Source: Actinomycetota bacterium
GTDB lineage: Bacteria > Actinomycetota > Actinomycetes > Nanopelagicales > Nanopelagicaceae
Assembly (NCBI GenBank): GCA_947451045.1
Contig: CANFXM010000011.1
Location: 1 to 35,416 of the forward strand
Direction: 5' to 3'
Length of the DNA: 35,416 nt
Shown here piece by piece: positions 7,045 through 14,683 of this stretch. A program made the translations under genes and the position numbers. A model generated the notes under the pieces. That model saw only the letters and a list, made by a program, of their open reading frames with translations. It ran no database searches and was not told where the DNA came from. Position 1 is the first letter of the stretch, and every line of letters begins with the position of its first letter.

Positions 7045-8394
7045 TTAGTTTGTGGTGACTGTATATCCTTGTGCTTTCGCATAGGCAACAGTGTCTGCTT
7101 GCCACTTATCAACGGCTGCTGCTGTATCGGTCTTCTTCAAGATCGCATCCAGAACATCGTTTGTCCAGTAGGTGTAAACCTGATCCTGGAATGGGCTCCA
7201 CTCGTAGTTCTTACCAACAGTTGCGTTGTAATCAGCAAAGTTCTTTTGAACAGTAGTGCCACCATAGAACTCATTTGTTCCAGATGAAAATGCTGCAGAA
7301 CTCAAAACTGTGTTCATAACTGGGAAGTCACCGGTTGGTGGCTTTGTAAGTGAAACTGCTGCTGCTGCGTCTGTGTTTACGAAATCTGCAAGTACTGCAG
7401 CTGCGATCACATTCTTTGATGTTGACATCACTGCAACAGTTGAACCGCCCCAGTTACCTGAAACAGCTTTTCCATCCCATGTTGGTAGTGGTGCTGAACG
7501 CCAGTTGCCCTTTGTGTCAGCGGCAGCTGCGGCTACAGTTCCAATACCCCATGCTGCAGCTGGCCAAGAAAGGAACTTGCCCTTATTGAATGCTGCGTTC
7601 CAGTCAGATGTCCAGTATGGATCTGCTGGGAGGTTTCCTGCAGAGTAAAGATCGCCCCAGAACTTTGTAACTTTCTTTGTGGCTGCATCATTCAACTTGA
7701 TGTTGATTGCTGTTGAGCTAGTCATTTTGAATGGACGAGCTCCTGCTTGCCAGTAAAGACCGTTCATGTTTCCTGAGTCCATAACCATGTTAGAGATGTA
7801 TTGCTTTGCATCAGCCTTGTGAAGGGTTGCTGCAGCAGTTGCAAACTCTGCCCATGTTTTTGGAGGAGTAATTTTATTCGCTGCAAATACATCTGAGCGA
7901 TATAGAAGTCCCATTGGACCTGAATCCTGTGGAACTGCCCATACGCCACCATTGCTATCAGTTACCTGGGCTGAAATCCATGCTGGGAACTGGCTCTTCC
8001 ATGTACGTGAAAGATATGGTGCGATGTTTGCTAGTCCGTTAAGTACCTTGAATGTTGGTACGTACTGGAACTCAATTTGTGCAACATCTGGAAGACCAGC
8101 TTTTGCGGCAAGTCCTGCTTTGATCTTGCTGTATTCAGCTCCGCCGCTACCGACGTTAACAAGCTTTACCTTAATCTTCGGATACTTTGCTGTGAACAAA
8201 TCTACTTGGTTTTGCTGACCTGGTAGCCAGCTCCAAAATGTAAGAGTTGTAGGTGTATCCATTGCCTTCTTGATTGCAGCATTTGCAGCAGGTGCTGCAT
8301 TTGCTGATTGTGCAGAGACACTGACGAGTACTGTTGATGCCAAAAGTGTGGCAACAGCAGCAACGACAACGCTGCGCTTCTTGATTGATGTCAT
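7045..8394 (-). CDS. Extracellular sugar-binding protein of an ABC importer (SBP family 1)
   Basis: This 449-residue solute-binding protein captures the sugar outside the membrane and hands it to the permeases downstream. A Sec signal peptide is clear: KKR at residues 5-7, a hydrophobic core at 8-26 and an Ala-rich cleavage region (SAQSANAAPAANA). The mature start TTLTFWSWLPGQQNQVDLFTAKYPKIKVKLVNV is typical of family 1 sugar-binding proteins. There is no lipobox cysteine, and no cysteine in the whole protein, so it is not a lipoprotein. The start is well supported by GGAAGG six bases before the ATG. It is the first gene of the import operon and is probably highly expressed. Confidence 0.95.
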   Translation of the reverse strand: MTSIKKRSVVVAAVATLLASTVLVSVSAQSANAAPAANAAIKKAMDTPTTLTFWSWLPGQQNQVDLFTAKYPKIKVKLVNVGSGGAEYSKIKAGLAAKAGLPDVAQIEFQYVPTFKVLNGLANIAPYLSRTWKSQFPAWISAQVTDSNGGVWAVPQDSGPMGLLYRSDVFAANKITPPKTWAEFATAAATLHKADAKQYISNMVMDSGNMNGLYWQAGARPFKMTSSTAINIKLNDAATKKVTKFWGDLYSAGNLPADPYWTSDWNAAFNKGKFLSWPAAAWGIGTVAAAAADTKGNWRSAPLPTWDGKAVSGNWGGSTVAVMSTSKNVIAAAVLADFVNTDAAAAVSLTKPPTGDFPVMNTVLSSAAFSSGTNEFYGGTTVQKNFADYNATVGKNYEWSPFQDQVYTYWTNDVLDAILKKTDTAAAVDKWQADTVAYAKAQGYTVTTN

Positions 8395-8544
8395 TGAAAA
8401 CCTTCCATTAGGTCTATGAGTTTTATCTCACCATAGAAGCTCGCGCTACCCTGGCGTGATTTTGGGAAATCCTAATATCCCCTTTGAGCCGAGGGCAAAA
8501 AAAGGAGACTAAAAACCCACTAAAACGTGTAACAATTTCGTTAC
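8395..8544 (-). promoter_or_regulatory. Promoter region of the sugar-import operon, 150 bases
   Basis: This gap lies between the Gfo/Idh-type gene and the binding-protein gene. It holds the binding protein's ribosome site, GGAAGG. Just after the oxidoreductase stop is a small inverted repeat, GTAAC (8529-8533) and GTTAC (8540-8544), with U-rich sequence beyond it on the minus strand, perhaps a weak terminator. A near-palindrome GGGATAT-N4-ATTTCCC (one mismatch) sits in the middle and could be an operator. I could not pick a convincing -35/-10 pair. Confidence 0.35.
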
Positions 8545-9741
8545 CTACGGCTGGGACTTCCCCAAGGTTGGGATTTGCAGGCTCAGCCCACCCGAAATCG
8601 CCGACTGATGGGCAACTATTCCTGGGGTTGTAAAACGCGCAGCATCGTCAATATTCATGGGCGCAGGCTTCTCTCCCACTGCATCCATTACAAAGTCATT
8701 GACCATATATTGGTGTGAACCGCCATGACCATTTGAAAGTCCAAGATATGATGACGGCAATTCCGAGCGATCGTGAATTTTTGCAAAACCACCATCCCAT
8801 GAATTTTTCGAAATATAGTCTTTTGCTAGTGAGCGTGGATTCTCTACATCTGACCACGTATTTATTTCATCCGTGACAATGTCAAAAGAATGTTTCGTAG
8901 CCCACGATGCATATCCCACTTGTTGTTCAAAAGAGCCCTCTGTTCCAAAAATACTCATTCGAACAGTTGGTTCAAGTGGCGCAGTGCCGACTCGGCGAAG
9001 CTCTGCGATTCGCATGACGCCGCCGTCACTATTTCTAAAAAGCGCAATTTGGTTACTTTGCTCATTTTTCCACATGCTTATTTTCTCATCAAAGATTCCA
9101 TCTGCAACTCCATCGTGTAGTCCAAGACACGTTACTGAAACTGCATGTGCGCCAGTGACTGAAAGTATTGTGCTTATTGAGTGTGTGGAATAAAGCATCG
9201 GTGGAAAGCTTGCACTTGCTTTCCACGCATCTCCACCATTTGCTGCAAAGGCGTCAACAAATCCATGAGACATATCATGTAAATATTCGCCTTCTCCGTA
9301 AACGAATTTTCCCAAATCTCCGTCTTTGAATTTCTTTCGCGCAAAGACAACTGCTGGATAGTAGTAACTTGTTTCCGCCATAAAATATGTAAGTTTCGTG
9401 GACTTTGCTACTTTCACCAATTCACTCACTTCGTCAATGGTGATTCCCATTGGTACGGCCGTATACACATGTCGATTATTTTTAAGGGCGGCCAAAGCAA
9501 TCTCGGCATGAGTCCAGCGCGGAGTAAATATCGCTACCGAATCAAAATCACTTGACCATAATTCCTCTAAAGATACAAAGGTATGTTTGATCTCAAATTT
9601 TTTCGCTGTGCTTTCACGTCTTTCCTTGTTTGGCTCAACCAGTGCAACTTCTGAAACATAAGGATGGGCTTGGAATAAATGAATAAAGGAAGCAGAAAAC
9701 TGACCGCCGCCGATGACAGCCAGTTTGAGCTTTTTACTCAC
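8545..9741 (-). CDS. Gfo/Idh/MocA-family oxidoreductase lacking the usual EKP lysine
   Basis: This 398-residue protein has a Rossmann N-terminus (LAVIGGGQFSASF, residues 7-19) and the NAD(P)-binding region AIFTPRWTHAEIALAAL. A Gfo/Idh C-terminal alpha/beta domain follows. In this family the hinge normally reads HV-x-CEKP, where the Lys is part of the active site. Here it reads HVYTAVPMG (91-99) with Val96 in place of Lys. It may therefore be a divergent subfamily with changed chemistry rather than a standard sugar dehydrogenase. The GTG start follows GGGGG. It lies 50 bases downstream of the MFS gene on the same strand. A role in oxidising or epimerising the imported sugar is inferred only. 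Confidence 0.8.
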   Translation of the reverse strand: MSKKLKLAVIGGGQFSASFIHLFQAHPYVSEVALVEPNKERRESTAKKFEIKHTFVSLEELWSSDFDSVAIFTPRWTHAEIALAALKNNRHVYTAVPMGITIDEVSELVKVAKSTKLTYFMAETSYYYPAVVFARKKFKDGDLGKFVYGEGEYLHDMSHGFVDAFAANGGDAWKASASFPPMLYSTHSISTILSVTGAHAVSVTCLGLHDGVADGIFDEKISMWKNEQSNQIALFRNSDGGVMRIAELRRVGTAPLEPTVRMSIFGTEGSFEQQVGYASWATKHSFDIVTDEINTWSDVENPRSLAKDYISKNSWDGGFAKIHDRSELPSSYLGLSNGHGGSHQYMVNDFVMDAVGEKPAPMNIDDAARFTTPGIVAHQSAISGGLSLQIPTLGKSQP

Positions 9742-9791
9742 AGTTATAACCCCCTAATGAATAGAAGAATCATAACGCGGGCACTTTATAT

Positions 9792-11003
9792 TCAAGAAAA
9801 GTTTGGAAGTTTGGCCATTCTGTTCGCCAAAACACCAGCAGAAATCAGGGTGAGTGCCGGAAAAATAAGGGCTATTTGCAATGTAAATAGATTTGTAATT
9901 GCTGATAAAAGAATTCGTCCGAACAGAAAACCCAGTGCTGAAATCATTTGAATTTGGGCGAGCGCTTTTGCTGATGAAATATTCGGGATTCTGTATGCCA
10001 ATATCGCAAAAGCGGGCGGCATTGGCGCGATACATAATCCAAGAACAAAATATTGAACTGACATAAAAGTTAATAGAGTCGTAGGTGACGAATTCGATAG
10101 AAAATGACTCAAAGCAAGTCCAGCCAGATATACAAATCCTCCAACGATTCCACCGATGCGAATAACTGCTGATACTCCTACGCGGTCTATTCGTTTGCCC
10201 GCCGTGAATCGTCCAGTAATTTGCCCAAGCGCAAAAAACGTATAACCGAGTGCACTCTGAGAAATACTAAAATGTAATTTTTCATGTAATAAAATCGCCG
10301 ACCAATCACCAACTGAAGATTCAGAAATAATTGCCAAACATGAACCAAGTGCCACTAATACAAGCGCTGGATTTATCTTAGATTTTGTTGTGACAGGTGT
10401 GCTTTGATTCTCGGGAAGAGAAAGTATGTGGTGATCCGTAGAGGCTGGCAATAAATAGAGCGCCGATGCAGAAACTGCAATAAATGTAAAAATGCAATTG
10501 ATAAGCAAGTGGTTGTGCAATGAGATATGACCTGACACTAGGGAAGCTAATAATGATGCTGCGAATGCACCTGCTGTCCACGAACCGTGAAATGTCGGAA
10601 GTAATGATTTTCCTAGACCAGATTCAATCATTCCCCCCTGCATATTTACCGCAACAGTTGAAAACGCACCGAATGCACCTGCTATAAATGCAATGGTTGA
10701 AATTTGCCACAAATGGACTGCAAATCCATATCCAAGTTGTGAACTAGCTATTCCAAAGACTCCTAAGCGGATAACCGCTTTGCTTCCAATGCGGTGAACT
10801 GCAATTCCACCTATGTAATTTCCAATCATAATGCCGAGATTTCCAACTATGAGGGCATAGCCAAAAGATGCATCTGATGAATGCGTATGACCCTTGATCT
10901 CGGCCATTCGTGCAGTTGCCACTGAGACTGACATACCTAAGAAAAAGAAGGTACCTCGCAATCCCCATTTTGCTTTTTGGTAACGAGAGATATCTGAATT
11001 CAT
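9792..11003 (-). CDS. MFS transporter, probable sugar or sugar-acid permease
   Basis: This 403-residue protein has twelve evident hydrophobic segments in two halves of six, separated by a hydrophilic loop near residues 193-210. The MFS loop 2-3 motif region reads GGIAVHRIGSKAVIRLG and its second-half counterpart reads GQITGRFTAGKRIDRVG. The pattern resembles the YbjJ-like branch of the superfamily. The ATG at 11003 has the best ribosome site in the window, AGGAGGT six bases upstream. It is divergent from the NIPSNAP-like gene and probably co-transcribed with the oxidoreductase downstream. Substrate cannot be read from sequence; an aldonate or monosaccharide would fit the neighbours. Confidence 0.85.
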   Translation of the reverse strand: MNSDISRYQKAKWGLRGTFFFLGMSVSVATARMAEIKGHTHSSDASFGYALIVGNLGIMIGNYIGGIAVHRIGSKAVIRLGVFGIASSQLGYGFAVHLWQISTIAFIAGAFGAFSTVAVNMQGGMIESGLGKSLLPTFHGSWTAGAFAASLLASLVSGHISLHNHLLINCIFTFIAVSASALYLLPASTDHHILSLPENQSTPVTTKSKINPALVLVALGSCLAIISESSVGDWSAILLHEKLHFSISQSALGYTFFALGQITGRFTAGKRIDRVGVSAVIRIGGIVGGFVYLAGLALSHFLSNSSPTTLLTFMSVQYFVLGLCIAPMPPAFAILAYRIPNISSAKALAQIQMISALGFLFGRILLSAITNLFTLQIALIFPALTLISAGVLANRMAKLPNFS

Positions 11004-11074
11004 ATTTCTAACCTCCTGTTACCTAACATTATATTTGGGTGTACCTTATTACAAAGAAAAAGGGAGAATCACAA
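11004..11074. promoter_or_regulatory. Divergent promoter region, MFS gene and NIPSNAP-like gene
   Basis: The 71-base gap serves both directions. It contains the MFS ribosome site AGGAGGT on the minus strand, GGGAGA eight bases before the plus-strand ATG at 11075, and an AT-rich centre (ATTATATTTGG) that could hold a -10 box. No confident operator is visible. Confidence 0.35.
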
Positions 11075-11389
11075 ATGACTTATGAATTACGAATTTATAC
11101 CGCTAACCCAGGGAAAATTGAAGCCCTTTGCGCCCGTTTTCGCAATCACACTGTTGCACTTTTCCGCAAACATGGAATGGAAAGTGTTGGATACTGGATT
11201 GAAGATGCACACCCTGATGTATTGACTTACATTGTCAAACACATAGGAGATCCTGCCAAGAATTGGGAGGCGTTTATCGCAGACCCAGATTGGATTGCCG
11301 CAAAAACTGCATCTGAAGTTGATGGAGCGCTCGTTGAATCAATTGATTCGCGCTATATGACTCCTACGGATTTTTCTGCGCTAATTTAG
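11075..11389 (+). CDS. NIPSNAP-family small protein
   Basis: This 104-residue protein begins MTYELRIYTANPGKIEALCARFRNHT and contains FRKHGMESVGYW, the features of a NIPSNAP domain (ferredoxin-like dimeric alpha/beta-barrel fold). I chose the ATG at 11075, preceded by GGGAGA. An in-frame start 12 codons upstream would cover this ribosome site and add residues outside the domain. NIPSNAP proteins occur often beside sugar-acid and xenobiotic catabolic genes but have no well-defined enzymatic role. Its last 26 bases overlap the 3' end of the aldolase gene on the opposite strand. Confidence 0.85.
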   Translation: MTYELRIYTANPGKIEALCARFRNHTVALFRKHGMESVGYWIEDAHPDVLTYIVKHIGDPAKNWEAFIADPDWIAAKTASEVDGALVESIDSRYMTPTDFSALI

Positions 11390-11987
11390 CTTTAGTAATT
11401 GCATCTCTAAATTCTCTAACTCTTTCATTGACTTGAGTTAGCCCGCCATTGGTTAATGGTCCACCGAGTCCAAAGCCTTGGATTCCGGCTGTAAACCACT
11501 CACTCACCGAAGAAATATTTACTCCTCCCGTTGCAATCCAACGTTGGTTAGGGAATGGATCGCGCAAAGCTTTTAAGTGTGAGGCTCCGTAAGTTGATGC
11601 AGGAAAAAGTTTTAGTAAATCAGCCTCCGATGCAATTGCGGTAGCCACATCTGTGGCAGTAGCAACTCCAGGAACAGAAATTAAATTTAGTTTTTTCGTT
11701 TCTCTGATAATTTCACTATCTGTGTGTGGTGAAACCACGAAACCTGCTCCTGCTTTTGCGGCATTACGCACATGTTCTTTACTGGTTGTTGTTCCGACTC
11801 CAACATAAATTGGCTCTTGTGCAAACTCTTCTATTAGCCCAAAAACATTGGGGCACGTTGTTGTAAATTCTATTATTCGCATTCCTGCGTTGACTAAAGC
11901 GTGACCAAGTTCGCGTGCATGCAACTCGTTATCAGAACGGATAATGGCCATCATTGCGCAACTTTCGAACTCCTCAAGCATCTGCAT
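11364..11987 (-). CDS. KDPG/KDPGal aldolase-family protein (Eda-like)
   Basis: This 207-residue class I aldolase has the family Schiff-base lysine, Lys126 in LLKLFPAS, the proton-relay Glu40 in IIEFTTT, the phosphate-side GVGT (63-66) and the late glycine-rich ATGGV. The expected reaction is cleavage of a 2-keto-3-deoxy-6-phospho-sugar acid to pyruvate and a triose phosphate. The segment after Glu40 reads FTTTCPN instead of the VTLRT of KDPG aldolase or the IPLNS of the galactonate enzyme, so the pyruvate-side Arg is missing and specificity may differ. It overlaps the upstream kinase by 14 bases, a strong sign of a common pathway. Confidence 0.87.
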   Translation of the reverse strand: MQMLEEFESCAMMAIIRSDNELHARELGHALVNAGMRIIEFTTTCPNVFGLIEEFAQEPIYVGVGTTTSKEHVRNAAKAGAGFVVSPHTDSEIIRETKKLNLISVPGVATATDVATAIASEADLLKLFPASTYGASHLKALRDPFPNQRWIATGGVNISSVSEWFTAGIQGFGLGGPLTNGGLTQVNERVREFRDAITKAKLAQKNP

Positions 11988-12900
11988 TGATTACTCCAGC
12001 TCTTCCATAAGGTAGCCCTGCCCAGTCTCCTACTTTGCTTGCTGCACCGGCTCCACATCTCGCACCTTGTGCCAATGCATTTTCTAACGATAGACCAGCA
12101 ATGAGTGCTGAGATAGTTCCTGCTACAAATGCATCTCCTGAACCCACGGGATCTACAGCTGAAATTCTTGGCGGCATAGATTCCATATAGCCATCGGAAC
12201 TAAGTACGCGAATTAAGCCATCGCCCGAGGTCATGATTGCAACGCGCGCGCCACATTCCAGTGCGCTCTCTAAATTTTTCAATGGCTCTTTCTTGCCCCA
12301 TACAACTTCATATTCATCTACGCCACCAAAAATATGCGTAGCAAGTGGTGCTAAAAGAAGAAGTGACTCTTGTGCCTCTTTCTCACTCCAAAGTTTGCGA
12401 CGAATATTCAAATCTAAACTTCTTGGTTTTTCAAACTTTACTGCTAGCGATAAAGCTTTTTTTACCGCCTCTGCACCAGTACGGGATATCGCCGCCGATA
12501 TTCCAGTCACATGAACCCAGCGAGATTCAGAAATAAATTCTTCGGAAATATCTGCTGCACAAAGTTCTGAACCAGCGCTTTCTTTTCGTACATATGTAAC
12601 ATGTACTGGCCGAGTGGTTCCACGATTTCTAATGAGTATTCCTGTAAAAGATTGTGAACGAAGTATGAGTGAGGTATCAACTCCTTCTGATTCAAATGAT
12701 GTCAGTACTGCATCACCAAGTTCATCTGCGCCAACTTTGCTAAGGTATTTAACACGCAATCCCAAACGTGTTAGACCAACTGAGACATTTGCTTCAGCAC
12801 CTGCTACTTCTCGGGCGAATTCCTTGGCGTTGATAACGCTATCTGTGTCACTTGCAAGGAAGAGTGCCATTACTTCGCCAAAAGTAAATAAATCGTGCAT
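11974..12900 (-). CDS. kdgK: PfkB-family kinase, probable 2-keto-3-deoxygluconate kinase
   Basis: This 308-residue ribokinase-fold enzyme would phosphorylate a 2-keto-3-deoxy sugar acid with ATP. Signature features are GEVMALF at the start, GAEANVSVGLTRLG (34-47), LDLNIRRKLW (162-171), which is the D-N-R...LW motif of KDG kinases, and the catalytic DPVGSGDAF with Asp256. The usual GAGD anion hole is GSGD here. It is coupled to the aldolase by a 14-base overlap and divergent from the sugar-acid dehydratase. The three genes together make an Entner-Doudoroff-like module. Whether the substrate is the gluco- or galacto-form cannot be told. Confidence 0.88.
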   Translation of the reverse strand: MHDLFTFGEVMALFLASDTDSVINAKEFAREVAGAEANVSVGLTRLGLRVKYLSKVGADELGDAVLTSFESEGVDTSLILRSQSFTGILIRNRGTTRPVHVTYVRKESAGSELCAADISEEFISESRWVHVTGISAAISRTGAEAVKKALSLAVKFEKPRSLDLNIRRKLWSEKEAQESLLLLAPLATHIFGGVDEYEVVWGKKEPLKNLESALECGARVAIMTSGDGLIRVLSSDGYMESMPPRISAVDPVGSGDAFVAGTISALIAGLSLENALAQGARCGAGAASKVGDWAGLPYGRAGVINADA

Positions 12901-12971
12901 TGTCGAAGGGTACTAGAAGTAATTACACTATATTATCTACGATATTGATTAATGAGTTGAGGAGCCACATT
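12901..12971. promoter_or_regulatory. Divergent promoter region, kinase and dehydratase
   Basis: This 71-base AT-rich gap separates the kinase/aldolase pair from the dehydratase/peptidase pair. It contains a perfect eight-base palindrome GTAATTAC (12919-12926), TATA-rich candidates for -10 boxes on both strands (TATATTAT around 12929-12936), and the ribosome site GAGGAG before the ATG at 12972. The kinase start has no ribosome site. A shared operator is likely from layout but not identified. Confidence 0.35.
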
Positions 12972-14681
12972 ATGAGAAGTGCAGCATGGTACGGCGGCAA
13001 CGATCGTGACTCTTACATACATCGCGCGTGGATGCGTCGAGGAAACCCTGACACCGCATTCACCGGTAAACAACCTCAGATTGCAATCGTCAATACTGCT
13101 TCGGAATTAACTCCATGTAATGCCCACCTCAATGAAGTTGCACAAAGCGTTAAAGATGGAATTTGGGCCGCGGGAGGTGTTCCTTATAACTTACCGATGA
13201 TTTCTCCTGGTGAAACTAATGTTCGTCCTACTGCAATGCTTTACCGAAATATCGCTGCAATGGCTACTGAAGAATTGATTCGTGCAAATCCAGTTGATGG
13301 AGTTGTACTTTTGGGTGGTTGCGATAAAACAATTCCCGCTCTTCTCATGGGAGCCGCCTCTGTAAATCTTCCAGCAATTGTTATTTCGGGTGGTCCGATG
13401 CTGAATGGAACATTCCGCGGAAATATTCTGGGTTGTGGTACTGATGTTTGGAAATTCTCTGAGGATGTTCGCGCAGGAAAAATGTCACAAGAAGATTTCA
13501 ACGCATCTGAAAAATCAATGATTCGAAGTAAAGGTCATTGCAACACAATGGGAACAGCTTCAACAATGGGAAGTATGGCTGAAGCATTGGGAATGACACT
13601 TCCTGGATTAGCGGGAACTCCCGCACCTGATAGTCGTTTATTAGAAATGTCGCATCTATCAGGTCGCCGTATTGTCGAAATGGTTTACGAGGATCTCAAA
13701 CCTTCTGATGTTATGACTCGCGGTTCATTCGTTAATGCAATTGTGGCACTAGCCGCAATTGGTGGATCTACTAATGCTGTTGTGCACTTACTTGCAATCG
13801 CAGGGCGAGTAGGTGTTGATCTCACACTCGATGATTTCGATGAAATTGGCTCACATATTCCACTTCTTGTAAATTTGCAGCCCGCAGGTAAATTTCTTAT
13901 GGAAGATCTCTTCCGTGCGGGTGGACTTCGCGCTGTTCTTAAAGAGGTCGAAGCTAGCCTGGATCATCAAGCAATCAACGTAACCGGAAAACCACTTGTT
14001 GATTCATTGAAAAATGTAGAAATTTTTGATGAGAATGTTATTTCGCGTTTAGCAACACCACTTCAAAAAGATGCAGGTATAGCCATTCTTTACGGAAATC
14101 TTGCCCCGCTTGGCGCGGTAATTAAGCCAGCTGCAGCAAGCCCTGCGCTACTCAAACATCGTGGTCCTGCAGTTGTCTTTGAGAGTATTGAAGATTTTCA
14201 TTCACGAATAGATGACCCTAATCTTGATGTCACAAAAGATTCCGTCCTTGTTCTTCGTGGATGTGGACCTAAGGGATATCCAGGAATGCCAGAAGTATCG
14301 AATATGGCAATTCCTAAAAAACTTCTTGAACAAGGTATTACCGATCTTGTTCGTATTTGTGATGGCCGCATGAGTGGAACTGCCTATGGAACGGTCGTAC
14401 TCCATGTAGCACCGGAAGCTGCAGCTGGTGGGCCACTTGGTCTCATTAAAAATGGTGACATGATCATTCTTGATGTTGAAGCGCGCTCAATATCGATAGA
14501 TATTTCAGATGCAGAACTTGCATCACGAGTTTTGCCAGCAAGTACAAGTGAAGCATTCGCAGCACCTGCTCGTGGTTGGGAACGCCTTTACATCGATCAC
14601 GTACAACAAGCTCACCTAGGTGCAGACCTTGATTTCCTTTTAGGAAAGAGCGGCGCACCAATTCCTCGCGAATCACACTAG
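12972..14681 (+). CDS. IlvD/EDD-family sugar-acid dehydratase
   Basis: This 569-residue Fe-S dehydratase would convert an aldonate to its 2-keto-3-deoxy acid. Cluster cysteines are Cys49 (TPCNAH), Cys117 (GGCDKT, with the Lys119 that is carbamylated in homologues) and Cys190 (GHCNTMGTAST). GCGTDVWKFSED (154-165) is characteristic of the arabonate/xylonate/gluconate branch rather than of the amino-acid enzyme IlvD. I chose the ATG at 12972, with GAGGAG upstream. A start 24 codons earlier would overlap the kinase start and adds unrelated residues. It is divergent from a matching kinase and aldolase. Because those act on six-carbon acids, a hexonate such as galactonate or gluconate is the better guess than a pentonate. 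Confidence 0.93.
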   Translation: MRSAAWYGGNDRDSYIHRAWMRRGNPDTAFTGKQPQIAIVNTASELTPCNAHLNEVAQSVKDGIWAAGGVPYNLPMISPGETNVRPTAMLYRNIAAMATEELIRANPVDGVVLLGGCDKTIPALLMGAASVNLPAIVISGGPMLNGTFRGNILGCGTDVWKFSEDVRAGKMSQEDFNASEKSMIRSKGHCNTMGTASTMGSMAEALGMTLPGLAGTPAPDSRLLEMSHLSGRRIVEMVYEDLKPSDVMTRGSFVNAIVALAAIGGSTNAVVHLLAIAGRVGVDLTLDDFDEIGSHIPLLVNLQPAGKFLMEDLFRAGGLRAVLKEVEASLDHQAINVTGKPLVDSLKNVEIFDENVISRLATPLQKDAGIAILYGNLAPLGAVIKPAAASPALLKHRGPAVVFESIEDFHSRIDDPNLDVTKDSVLVLRGCGPKGYPGMPEVSNMAIPKKLLEQGITDLVRICDGRMSGTAYGTVVLHVAPEAAAGGPLGLIKNGDMIILDVEARSISIDISDAELASRVLPASTSEAFAAPARGWERLYIDHVQQAHLGADLDFLLGKSGAPIPRESH

Positions 14682-14683
14682 TA

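Noticed and set aside
7310-7648. 112-codon plus-strand open frame opposite the binding protein.
   Set aside because: Composition mirrors the Ala-rich codons of the real gene; no family match.
9754-10035. 93-codon minus-strand frame spanning the MFS-oxidoreductase gap.
   Set aside because: Mostly an alternative frame of the MFS gene, with no domain.
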